Shown: positions 35,708 through 47,477 of the stretch, one piece after another | Layout: each line of letters starts with the position of its first letter | Numbering within the stretch: position 1 is the stretch's first letter | Assembly (NCBI GenBank): GCA_947095535.1 | Contig: OX352774.1 | Span: 78,306,416 to 78,370,415, forward strand | Source of the DNA: Poecilobothrus nobilitatus | Lineage: Eukaryota; Arthropoda; Insecta; Diptera; Dolichopodidae | Length of the DNA stretch: 64,000 bases | Direction of reading: 5' to 3' | Notes under the pieces: model-generated | Databases searched by the model: none | Seen by the model: only the letters and a program-made list of their open reading frames with translations | Told to the model about the DNA's origin: nothing | Translations under genes and position numbers: made by a program

Positions 35708-36330
35708 AGATTTTAAAAGCTCACATTTTCCAAAATATAATAAAAACAGTTTAATTGTAACTTATACGAAAGAATTTCTGTATCGAAGAGAATGTATATC
35801 TTGATATTGATTTATAAAGCAAAAAAAAATATCCTGTTGTTTGAGTACTTGAGGTATGGAACTTTTTCCCAATTTAGATGGGCTCAACTTATTTAATTAA
35901 GAAAAACCGTTAACATATGTAAAAATATAATATTAGCTTTTAATTTTTATGTGTTATTTTAAAAAATTCTGCACATGTTTCTAAGATACAGGTGTTTAAA
36001 AATAGAGAACTTTAAATTTTTGGATCATAACAGCCTTTAAATAGGGTAGTAAAAAAGGTAACTTCTAAGGTAACTTATGCTAATTCTAAAAGGTTTTTCA
36101 TCTCTCAAAATTTCAGGATTCCAACTGAAATCGTTTTGAAAATATGTATAGGAAGCAAAATTTTTTAAAATTTTGTTTCACATAACAGTAAATTTGAATA
36201 CTAAATTCCTGCGTTTCGTGTTTTCTATTTGGACAAATATTATTAAGCGCTGCGATATACAAATTTGAAAAAAGGGGTTTTTTAATATTTGCGAGGCTAT
36301 GACTTCGCAACTGGTTAGCGCTTGTAGTAA
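35708..36330 (+). mobile_element. 'TTACAGGTG' family element, third copy (decayed)
   Basis: Starts TTTTAAAAGCTCACATTTTC and continues with AAGAAAAACCGTTAACATAT, then TTCTAAGATACAGGTGTTTA and AAAAATAGAGAACTTTAAAT, the same order as the 10.8 kb copy. Near 36290 it has GCGAGGCTATGACTTCGCAA, like the later part of the 25.9 kb copy. The CGGA-run end is not visible, so it is probably 3' truncated. Confidence 0.65.
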
Positions 36331-39300
36331 GTGACTGGGAAAGTATCTCGCCTTTGTTATATATTCAGATATTATTTTTCTCCATCTCGCTGAATATAAA
36401 AATTTTTCTCTATTACACAAATTTTACTATAGAAAAATGCTAATTTGTCCTGAATATTTTAAAGAGTTCAAAGGAGTGTGTTCGTTATATAACTCTCACA
36501 TAATTTGATAATTATATACTTACTTATTTATATTAAATTTGAAGTCTTAACCACTTTAGCAATATTTGAAATATAAAAACTGTATTTTGATTAAAAAAAA
36601 ACATGTGACATGCAAAAGAAAAACCAGACAGACATACAAAATTTAATTAAATTTATTTTATTATCTAAATTACAATCGAAAATTTCAAAAAATATCAAAT
36701 TTTTAAAGTTAAGAATTTAATATAGAATAAAGTACAGTACATTATTATATAATATATATATATATAAAAATATGCATAAATATAATATTATTTAAATATA
36801 GCAACGAAAAATAATATCGTAAAAATAACAATATAATAATAACAATATTTTACCCAACACTATCACCACCAACACATCATAAATATTATTAGAAGAATAA
36901 AAACAAAAACAAAAAAATAATAAAAATATATTTTTAAGTAAGGAAAAATATTTTTAAAAGTGTCCTTACTGTCAGCTTCAAGAAAAACTTTCAATTTTTA
37001 TTTTTTTTTTCTTGTTATTGTTGGTGTTGCTTCGTTCACTATTACTAGTTTTTGGCTTTTGATGTATACACTATACTTCTTAATTGTCTTCTAGAATTTT
37101 TTCTTGAAACGTCTCTTCAATGAACTAAAATATTATATATACACGTATATACTAAACTATCTTTTGCTTTTAGTAAAAATCCTTTACTAGGAGGATATGC
37201 AACGCTAAACATAAACTGCAATTTAAGTATACAAAAAAAAATAAGAAAAATTTTATTATTCATTTGAGTTTTCAGTGAAAAAAAAAAAAAAAAAAGGAAA
37301 AAATAATAAATTATTATTGTCATCGTCAAGGTTGAATGCAATAGAAAACATTTTAGATAAATTTTTGGTTGTCATCATCTGCATCCAACCATAATATCAT
37401 ATAGCAATTTTCTTTCTATACCCGTAATTTAAATTACATACGAGGGATTGTTATTAAATTTTCAAAATTCAAGAGAGAATCTTTCTCTTTTCATATTTTT
37501 TCATTCAATTTCAATGTCCTTACATTTGATAATTCTATTTTGAATGTTGAATCAACTCAATTCAATTATAAGTTAAATCTTCCTTAAGAATTTCTTTTTT
37601 CATTTTGTCAGGTCTTCAGGTCAGAACTGAGGTTAACATTTATAAAAGTATTAATGTATTCAGCAGCTGTTTCGATTTAAAGGATTTCAAAATTTTGTTC
37701 TTTGGGAATTTTTGATTAAAAAAAAAAAGCTCAAACTTCTTATTAATTTGTTCAGCCTCGTTATTTACCTTGATTACTTCAACAACTATCCTATACTGCA
37801 GCCAAGCTAAGTGTTGTAGTGTAAAATGATTTTCTTTTATGCGTTTTAAATATTAGAAAGTTGGAATTTCTCAGTATCAGAGAATTATTATAGGTGCGCA
37901 TAATTTCAATGTCCATCTCGATACATACGTAACAGAATCATTTTTTGCACCACATATTTTATCATACAACTATAGAAACTATTTGACATTCAATCAGTCA
38001 GTCTGAATAAATTTCATCTTTCAGAAATTCATTGTTTCTTCATACTACAGAATATTTAGCAACAAATTTATCAATTTAGAAATATTCAATTAAGAGATTG
38101 GTAAATCAGGATATGATACTTTAAAATATTAAAGAACAATAATATCTAAAAAAAATAATTGAGAAATCATCAAACCGAACATTTTTTTGACAAGTCTTAT
38201 AATTTAATTTAATTGATACTTGTTCTATATACCACCATAATCAAATATAGGGCTGCATATTATAATCCAACTAAAAGAGGCCATATTATTGAATAATATA
38301 CACATCATGAGATGTAAAGGGATACTTAAATGAAGGAATATCTGTAATTATTTGAACGCTCCCAAGATAATTTATTTTGTCACCTTTAAACAACCTGTGG
38401 ATTGATACAAATTTTAATAATCTGCTCTCGTTCTAATCCAAGCATAAGAATAAAAATTTCCAAAAAAAAAATAAATTTGATAATATATTTTTAAAATAAA
38501 CGTAACCTCAAACCATAGATTTCTATTCCAAAAAAAAAAGTATTATATACAAATTAATGTTATGACTTGATTTTGTCATCCAACGCTTCACTTCATTTCA
38601 TAACATCATTATAATCATCATCAAAATGTATAAATTTCAAATTGCAATGATAGAAAATTTTCAGGAAATTGTAAGTAGTAATGGTAGAAAATTGTTGTTA
38701 GTTTTCCTTTGCATTGTTTTTATTTTTTAACGTTTTCAGTTAATGAAAAATTTTCATTGTTTTAATTTTACTTTCTATATTTTTTTTTTTTAAATTTATT
38801 TTATTTCTGACTGAGTAAAAGCTGTAATTTCAAATAAAGTAAAATTAATGATAATTAGCATCAGCAATAGCTATTATGAAAAGTTTGTTCCATTTTATAA
38901 AAATTATTCTGGGTTCACTGTGTAGGTGTAAGGATAAGGATATGTTCTGTTGTTTGAGTTGTGTTCTATACAAATTGTTTTATGTTTTAACCCTACAACA
39001 CATATTTTATTGCCAGATTGTTTTGCAAAAAATAAGTAAAGTGAATCATAAAATGACAAAAAAATCATATTATATAGAAAGGTATGTATAAGTTTTTCTG
39101 TTTTGAAATTTGGAAGATCGGTTATATTAAAGCAAAGACACGCTCATTTATTTCTATTTTCATACCACTTGATAACTTTTTTACTCATTAGAAACATTTT
39201 ATTAATTATCATTTTATAAATAAAAATTTTGCACTTCTTTTAAGAACTAAAATAAAAGTCTATCATAGAGTAATAGGTGGGATATTCCATATTGTTACTT

Positions 39301-41090
39301 TTTCTCTCATTTTAGTTTGTGCAGAAATTATTTGAGAATCCAATCTAATAGAGTGACTATTTTAAGGTAGCATCATCGCCGAATGCATTGATATTGCAGC
39401 GTTGCATGCGGGAAGTGATTTATAAAAGGAGGAAGACTTATGAGAAGAGCAAGTAGAGTTGTATGAAACTTATGTTTAATAATTAAGAAAATATAAAGGG
39501 GAAACTATTTATGTTTCGTTCCAGTATATTTAATTCTGGTTGACACCATAATTTACAGGTAACGAAAAGAATTCCTCGACGAAGAAAATTTGATGATTGG
39601 TTTAATAGGCTGCTACAGTTACCTATAATTGATTTCAGTTTTTTTACTAGGTTAAGGCGACATTAAAAATATATCTTAGCTCTTTCAAAGCTTTTTGTTA
39701 TCTTTGAGATGTAAAATTTTTACGAATTTATATGAATCTTGATCGTCTTTTTAAGTCATTTATATTAATGACATGGCTATTTTCATAAATGTTTTATAAT
39801 GAATTTTTATAACTTGATGAGTATATTAATTTTTTGATAGACTTCTGTAGACATATTGAAACATCATTTTTTTTATATATCTAATATGATTTTACTTGTA
39901 ATTAGAGAAAATTAAAAACAATTGGATTTTAAACCTCCAACTTGTTTATTAAGGACATGAATCTAAACTTTGGAAAACATCAACTTGACATTATTTTTTT
40001 TCGGAGACATTCTCTATTTTTAATTTTTTAAAAAATTTGAAAAAAAAAGGAATAATTTTTAAACAATTAATAATATTATAGCACCTTCTTCAACCTTTTT
40101 GATTGAATATTAAATAATTTTGTAATAAAAATTAGCATAATATACTCAAAATGTTAAAAAAAATCTGAATACTAAAAAAATTATGTATAAACTACTTTTT
40201 AATATTTCTCCCTCTCTTAATCATGTTTGATTCTATTTAAAAGTTATGTCATTTGATTTTAACAATTTCTTAAGTACCAAATAATTACTTTTCCTGTAAA
40301 AATTTACTTTCATTTTAAAATTTATCCCCCATTTTTTTAAAATTATATTTAAAATGAAAATAATCATTATAATGAAATTGAAATTATTTTTGTAGGGAAA
40401 TAATTTATTCGAAAAGTCATTTGTTTTGTTTTTTGCCAAAGCATCAAAAGCATCCTAAAAACAAAAAAGAAGTTCATATCATTTTATAATAATTTTTGTC
40501 GTTTTCAAAATGATTGGAAATGCGACATAAGCATCTTATCCAAAATTGTGTAAGTTTTAACATTGGCGCTCAAATTATTTTTTTCTTTTTTTGCTTGTTT
40601 TTATCTTTTCTTTTAGTTTTATAGGTCGTTGAAATTAGTTCATTTATCACGACTGAGACCATTCACAAAAACAAAAAACCAAAAATAAAAAAAAAATTAA
40701 AAATTTAACATTTTAAATGCTACTTGAATCTTTCAAGTAGAATATTATTAAAAAATAGTTTAAAAAAAACTTAAGTATAATAGTTGACACTGTAATTAAA
40801 AGGGTTCTCAAGATTATAAATTATGGACTGAAATATTGATTTTGGTTTTAAAATGTAAATCTTTCCATCAAAATTTAATTTTTTTCCCCTTCTGCTGCAG
40901 GCTTATAACATTTTCTAAGTCAAACTTGTCTTTTGATGAAATTGATTCTGGTTTACATAATTTTTATTAAATTTCATTCATTAAGCATACTATGTCCTCC
41001 GCATTTAATTCATTCTCATATAATTTTTTTTTACGGTGTTAGATGAAAATCATCAAAAAACAATAAAGAGATGTGGTGCAAGCATCGCGA
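36331..41090. other. Long noncoding AT-rich stretch
   Basis: No supported gene in 4.7 kb. There is a perfect 14-bp palindrome GTAATTTAAATTAC at 37424-37437. The part at about 39290-39660 is less AT-rich and may be an old mobile element, but no motif is recognisable. Confidence 0.5.
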
Positions 41091-41094
41091 TTCC

Positions 41095-41195
41095 TGTATT
41101 TATTTTTGGTGGACTTTAATCCACTAAACACCACCTTCCTTTTAAACCAAACAATAGGTGAAGACACCTTTAGTTCTATTTATTTCAGTGTTGAA
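41095..41195 (+). repeat. Dispersed repeat D, copy 3
   Basis: GGTGGACTTTAATCCACTAA, then ACACCACCTTCCTTTTAAAC and CAAACAATAGGTGAAG; closest to the 23.5 kb copy. Confidence 0.65.
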
Positions 41196-41529
41196 GAAAA
41201 AAATATTCTGATATGGAGTAAAAAATAAATAATATTAATTTGTCTATATTTAAAATTTATAATGTTTTAGTTAATTTCTTCCGTTCAAAGAACGGGATCT
41301 GCAAGGTTATTATAAAAATATGCTACTTATTCTACGTGTTCTTTATTCCCTTTCAGATCCAAATATTCTTACAAACATTGGTGCTTTTGGATATCGTTAT
41401 TGAAGTTAGTAATAGTGAACCACGTCGTCATAATTTGTAACTAAGGGTTTATCAGTTTTAACTGGTCTTTTCAATATGTTGTAGAAAAAATAAATTTTTG
41501 TTCACATAAGTTGAAATAATAGTCTGTGT

Positions 41530-41651
41530 ATATATAGATGGTATAATCGAGTCGATTATAATTGATGATCGAAAATTAATGATTCCTGAAACTGAAGATT
41601 CCTGAAATTGTAGTCAAAATATGAATACAAATCACTTAGTGGATATCCTAT
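41530..41651 (+). mobile_element. SINE-B 3'-end fragment
   Basis: TAGATGGTATAATCG, then TAATGATTCCTGAAACTGAA, GTAGTCAAAATATGAATACA and ACTTAGTGGATATCCT match the last third of SINE-B. A CTGAA(A)-GATTCCTGAAA duplication is inside. Confidence 0.6.
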
Positions 41652-43470
41652 GCAAGGAAAAGTGGTAAGAAAAATGATTACTTAGTTATAATGTTCTTGG
41701 TTTGACCGTCATTTTTGAACGAACTTGATTATTGCTAAGTCTGTTAGTTTTCAAAAACCCTGTGATTTAAATATTCTGTAGTAAATCGAGTTTGGTTTAT
41801 TCAAGGTCTAATCTAATAAAATGCATTTAGATATCTGCAAGGAATTTAATATAACACCTAAAATTTGTTAATTTTTTACAAATTAAAACTTTTCAAAAAT
41901 ATTTGCCTAATATATTTGAAACTGTACGGAACTTCAACTTTATTATACCATCTATATATACACAGACTATTCTACTACCATTATTTCAAGTTATGTGAAC
42001 AAAAATTTGTTTTTTTGTTTTTTCAAGAGGGAGACAATCACAAATTCAAAAATTTGAACTCGAACTAAATATTATTTGGTGTACAATCTCTTATTATTGT
42101 TATTTCTATTATTGTAGATGTGCATCTTCAGATATACAAATTTAGCAATTATTAAATTATTTTTTGTTTTTTTATTTTTGAGAATTTCTCACCTTTGGAA
42201 AACAAATTTGGATATTTGTAACGATTAAACGCGTTTAAAATGGAATGAATTAAAGATAAAAAGTATAATATAGTTTGTTTATTCTATCTTTCTCTGTCTA
42301 ATATTGAAATATAAAAAACAAAAAGTGAGACATTTATAAAAATATTACGCATACTGTATTGTTTTGTGCCATTTATCAATCGTAAAATAAAATAGACAAT
42401 GGTTAAAGGGAAATAAAAGAATTATAAATCTGGATCAATTTGTTAAACGCCAAAAGTTGCAAAATTTTATCAAAAAAAAAAAACTGAAACTAATAAAAGT
42501 TAAAAATATAAGCAGTGCTATTAAAATAGTTTTGCAAGCATTTTTTTTTTTGGATTGTAAATATGACGGGGATTTAGAACAGTTTCTTTTAAATATAATT
42601 TAATTTTTGTTGATAGTTACTATATAATGTTTTTCTGTAAAATCTCTACTACAATTACTTACTTTTCACAAGAATAATTTGTATTTTCTTAAAATCAATT
42701 TAAGCTAACACTTTCAAATAGAGTGAAAACTTTGCACTAGAGTTTGTCAAAATTTATTTTAAAAGTTAAATAATTGTTTAATTATATGTATATATAAATG
42801 CTTAACACTGTGGTTTTAAGCTGCTCTTAAGTACAGAGGGTATTGACAACCTAAACCTTATTCACATCTTACTTCAGATAATGAACATATCGCTGACACA
42901 GATTTTGAAGAAAAGTAAATTCTGCAATGTGTTGGTGCTCATAGTTTATTAGTGTGGAGTCCAATATATCAAAGAGATTAAAGCATTGTACTAAAAAGAG
43001 TAACCGCTTCATCTGAATCCTATTATAACTAAGTCTATTATGTTCCCCTATATATATTGTTTTACTTTGAATAAATACTCCTCTGAACAAAATTATAAAA
43101 TTATGCTAGCTAAATTTGTTATTTGGAAATTTTGTATTCAGTCACTGGTAGATAATGAAATGAGAGGAAATGAAAGTTTTCCAGTATGCTTTTTGAAAAA
43201 AATATTTTCGTTTGAAATTGAAAAAAGGCTGGCTCAGTTAATTAAGAAGTTTGTTATAGGTAAAGTATTAATATTTTTTAAGGGTTAGAGCTTTAAGATT
43301 AGCCTGTACACTATACAATAAATTCATGAAGATTTAATCAAAAAATTTAACTCTATTTGTAAATATATAACAATATATTACAAAAATCCTTCAAAATTAA
43401 TTTGCAGATGCAGATTAAACATTTTGATGACTGAACGAAACGTAGTACTTTCTCATCTTTTTTTTTGTCG
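41652..43470. other. Noncoding stretch with overlapping unassigned frames
   Basis: Opposite-strand frames at 42869-43090 (minus) and 43040-43288 (plus) overlap. Neither shows a known domain, and both lack splice or promoter support. The rest is AT-rich spacer. Confidence 0.45.
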
Positions 43471-43474
43471 AAGA

Positions 43475-43580
43475 TCGGTAGAAAGCTTCGGTGATTCTTG
43501 ACCACGTGATTCTTGCGGATAATGTTGAACTTTTACTAACAAAAATCACCCCCTTTTAAATTAAACTTTAGATTGAAAGC
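43475..43580 (+). repeat. Dispersed repeat D, copy 4
   Basis: GACCACGTGATTCTTGCGGA, then TAATGTTGAACTTTTACTAA and ATCACCCCCTTTTAAATTAA parallel the reverse complement of the 52.5 kb copy (CACGTGGTTCCTCAGGGTAG, TGTTGGACTTTAACCAACC, CCACCTCCCTTTTAAAATAA). Confidence 0.6.
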
Positions 43581-45140
43581 TTTTATACAAAAGTACGGTT
43601 TTATTTACAGGATAGGGATATGGAAAGAATTTTTCGGAAAAAGGGATTAGACAAAATTTAAGATTATGTTCTAAATTCTTATAACAATTTATTTTGATCT
43701 TTAGTGGCAAAAATTTAGTTTTTTGCCAAATTGTGACATCTAAAAATGTTAGACTTGTCTTATGAGATCGTGGAAGGCGGAAAGTTTTTTTTAAATTAAG
43801 TTGTATTTACACATATACTCAAATGTCTTTAAAAACTGCACTAAAATTTGAAATATTGAATATATTTTTACTTTCCTTAGAATTTTTTTAATTAGATACA
43901 AAATATTTTATTAATTATTAAAGATTTATCGTACATAGCTATTTTCTATTATCTTCCAATTTAAAATTAGCTAATTATCCAACATATGACTTTAAACTCG
44001 TCTAATAGTCACTTAAAATTTACACTTGTTCTTCAAAATATATATAATTTTTCAGATTCTACATTTTATAAGATTGTTGCATTCAATGAAGTACCTTGAA
44101 AGTTTAAAAAAGAAGCACTAAAAAAAATCAGATCACCATTCAATTACAAAGGTCAAAAATTGACATTTAATGTGACATCAAAAGCTTCTTATTAAAGCTC
44201 CTAAATGAAATAAAATTTGATTAAATTGATTTGTAATTTTTTTTTTTTTGTTTTTTTATTAAATTATATTGAAAAAAACAAAAAAAAAACCTGTTGTAAG
44301 GGTTCCCAAATTTGGACAAAATTAAAATTCCATATTCATTGAGAATAAAAAAAAAAAAGAACAAAAAATCTCTTCCGATATTATCTGGATCACTCTTCAA
44401 AATATACGCTATTATATTGATTTCACTTGAAATTATTGTATATATATAGTGTGTATACTTTATAAGTTGTATATATATAGTGTATAACATTGTATATATA
44501 TATATTGTATATACTTATATATTGTATTGAACATAAGTATATCTTAGATAGATAATTTTTATATTATTTGATTCAATTTAAAGGTTATCAAAAAATAAAA
44601 ATTGTACTAAATTGAACTGAAGGTCTCATCCACTTAGATAGAAACTAAAAAGTTCAAAAAAAAACAACAACTGTTTTCATTGATAACCAACAAGTGACCA
44701 ATGAATGAATATATATAGATGGAATATAATATATCTAGAGTATCTATCTATCGTAAAGATGATACTAATGATTATTATGATAATATAGTATAGATAGTAC
44801 GAGTATAAGCGTACAGGTAATATTGTACATATAGGTAAAATATTTTGAAGGTTTTTTTTTGTGAAATTTTTTTTTTTTTTTGTGTGAATCTTTGTAATTT
44901 TTCTATGATTTTTCTTTTTAATAGTTCTCACCTGAATTTTTTAAAACAATGCATAATAATTATATAATTTTTGACTATTTTATTTGATTTGAAGCGATAA
45001 TAGTTTTGGAAGAGTAAATATATGAAAATTTTGATGCTTTTTTTTTTTTATATTTTCTTTTTGTTTTTTTTTGTTGTGTTTTAAAGTGAATAATTTGAAT
45101 TTTTGAAGTGTTTTTCAACAATTTTTTGGAATAATTTATT
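43581..45140. other. Noncoding AT-rich 5' flank of the Tweedle gene
   Basis: No gene seen. TATATA-type short runs occur around 44440-44520. Frames here are low complexity. Confidence 0.5.
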
Positions 45141-45155
45141 AAAAATTTTATAACC

Positions 45156-45191
45156 TATATATTTGATGTTTCTCAGCATTTAGTTATCAGT
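45156..45191 (+). promoter_or_regulatory. Candidate TATA box and initiator of the Tweedle gene
   Basis: TATATATT at 45156-45163 lies 33 bases before the A of TCAGT (45187-45191), which matches the arthropod initiator. This would give a 175-base 5' UTR before the ATG at 45364. TATA-like strings are frequent in such AT-rich DNA, so the correct spacing is the main support. Confidence 0.45.
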
Positions 45192-45363
45192 TTACAATTC
45201 GATCATCTATCGTGCGGTTTAATAAACAAAAAAAAAAAACAAAAAATAAATTACGGATTAAATTGTTATCTAATTTTAAATACCATTTAAATACCAAACA
45301 AAAAAAACAAAAAAAAATCCTTAAAGGAATAAAAAGGAAAAAAAAAAAAAATTTTTGTTTAAA

Positions 45364-47289
45364 ATGAATTGTGTCCTTTTTGTGTTAATTAGTTTATTAA
45401 GCGTTCAATTAATATATTCTGAACCAGAACCAAGTCCAAGTTATGGTGTTCCAAGTATTTTATCACAACAACAAAATAATATTCAAGGATTATTATCACA
45501 ACAACCAACATTACAGCCACAACAACAATCAGGATTTGTTCAAATGTATAGAAGTGATTCGAAATATATGAATCAAATGACAACACCTGAACCAAATCAA
45601 TTTAATGCACGTAAGTGTCAGACATTTAGCTTTTATTTTTGGATAATTTGGATTATACGATCCAAAAAAAAAAAATTGTCCTTTATCATTAATTAAAAGA
45701 AGTTCTCTTTTTTTCATAAAATATATTTTATAATATTTTATCAAGTTGTGTATTAGGATTTAAAATTTTAAAATGTTGATTTCAATAGGTGGTATCTTAG
45801 CTTAGTATAGTTTTATATACATTGTTATAAAGTAATTAATTTTATTGAACTTTGACAATTAAAACTATTCTTATGCAAGCTTTATTAGAAATAGTTAGCT
45901 ATCAGATAAAATGGAACCAAAGATATATAAAATCAATTAACTATATTCAAATATAACAATAAAATATAATATATTAATTATTAATTTTAATTATAATTAT
46001 TATAATATAGTAGGTATGAACTTAACAGAATAAGCACTGTTCGTATTCCTTCCTTCTTATAGGCTGTATAATAATTCTTATAAACTGTGTAAAGTATTCC
46101 TTTCTTCTTGTAGTCTGTAATATATTGATTTGATTTGTACTTTAATGTAATTACAATTTCAATTATAGCAATTCCAACATCATATCAAGCCCAAACTACT
46201 TATCAACCTCAACAGCAACAACAACAACCACAACCTACATATCCACCAACTCAAAATGGTCAACAACAAACAACATTTGAAATTCAACCAAGTTATGGTT
46301 ATGATCTTGGATCAATTCAACAACAAGAGCCTACTTCACAACCACAATTACCAATTGCCCATGATATGTATGGATTACCATCTCAAGATAAATCTAGTCA
46401 ATCTGAATTAAGTACTGGTGAAAGTTTTCTTCATCCACAAAGTACACCATATTATCCTGTTCAAAATAATCAATATATTCCACCATCACCAGTATCATCA
46501 CCTCAAACACCACCATCACCACCATCCATCCAACAAGAACTCCCACTAGCTCCAACATTATATCCTTCCCAAACAGTTTTCAATTCTCAACAAATTATCA
46601 GTAATGATTTACCACCCCCATCTTCTGGTTTAAATGCTCCACCTCCACCTCAATCATCACCATCTGCTCCAACAGCTGCAAGTGCATCAGGTTCTGGCCC
46701 ATCCGGTAGCTCTTCATTATATGATGATAACTCATATCAACCAACTGCTTATGATTCAACTGATGGCTATTATCCACCTGCAAAACAAACTGTTCATAAA
46801 CACATTTATGTACATATTCCACCAAAAGAATTCGATGAAGAAGCTCCACGTCAACATTATAAAGTACCACGTGCTGAAAAACATTACAAAATTATTTTCA
46901 TTAAAACACCAACACCACCACAATCACAACCCGTTATTCCACCAATTCCACAAAATGAAGAAAAAACTCTCATTTACGTTTTACACAAAAAACCAGAAGA
47001 ACCAGAAGATATTACAATTCCAACACCAGAACCAACACAACCATCTAAACCAGAAGTTTATTTCATTAAATATAAGACAAATAATATACCAGCTTTATAT
47101 GGTGCTCCAACAGCTCCAACTCAAGAAGATGCTTCAGCTGCAGCTGGTAATAGTTATCCACCATCAAGTGATGATAACCGATCACAATTAGTTGAACCTA
47201 GAAATGAAAATGAAACAGGAAATAATGGTATTGATGTAGGTAGCAGTTTATATAATTCAACATTAATAAATCTTCACCGATTCTTTTAA
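45364..47289 (+). CDS. Tweedle (DUF243) cuticle protein, 2 exons
   Basis: Exons 45364-45610 and 46169-47289 are joined by a 558-bp phase-1 intron (donor GTAAGT, acceptor TTATAG), giving 455 residues. The start is the first ATG, followed by a signal peptide (MNCVLFVLISLLSVQLIYS), so the product is secreted. Residues about 20-290 are low complexity, rich in Gln, Pro, Ser and Tyr. Residues 293-386 are the Tweedle domain: KHIYVHIPPKE, AEKHYKIIFIKTP, NEEKTLIYVLHKK, TPEPTQPSKPEVYFIKYKT. This family binds or organises chitin in insect cuticle (family knowledge). A short tail with YGAPTAPT and an Asn-rich end follows; the stop is TAA at 47287. Exon 2 read alone opens at an ATG inside the intron, which is not the real start. 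The long low-complexity N-terminal half exceeds that of many Tweedle proteins. Which paralogue this is cannot be told. Long frames on the other strand and in the second + frame here are shadows. Confidence 0.95.
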
Positions 47290-47467
47290 TTTAGCCATTG
47301 ACACTAGAATTTTATGAAAGGATTTTTTGTTTTAGTCAAAAAGAAAGAAAACGAAAAGTGAATTTTATTTTTCTTTCAAATTTAAATATTTTTTTATAAT
47401 TTTTTATACTTTTGTTGTTAATTATTGCTTTTGTTAAATTTCTTATTTTATAAAAAAAAAAAAAAAA

Positions 47468-47477
47468 AATAAATAAA
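47468..47477 (+). terminator. Poly(A) signal candidates of the Tweedle gene
   Basis: Overlapping AATAAA hexamers at 47468-47473 and 47472-47477, about 180 bases after the stop, within an A-run. Position is reasonable for a 3' UTR end. Confidence 0.45.

Noticed and set aside
42869..43288. Overlapping opposite-strand frames of 73 and 82 residues
   Set aside because: No domain, splice sites or composition support for either; left as unassigned.
46634..47191. 185-residue + frame and 90-residue minus frame (46598-46870)
   Set aside because: Both are shadows of the Tweedle coding exon, His/Leu/Gln-rich because of its CAA/CCA codons.
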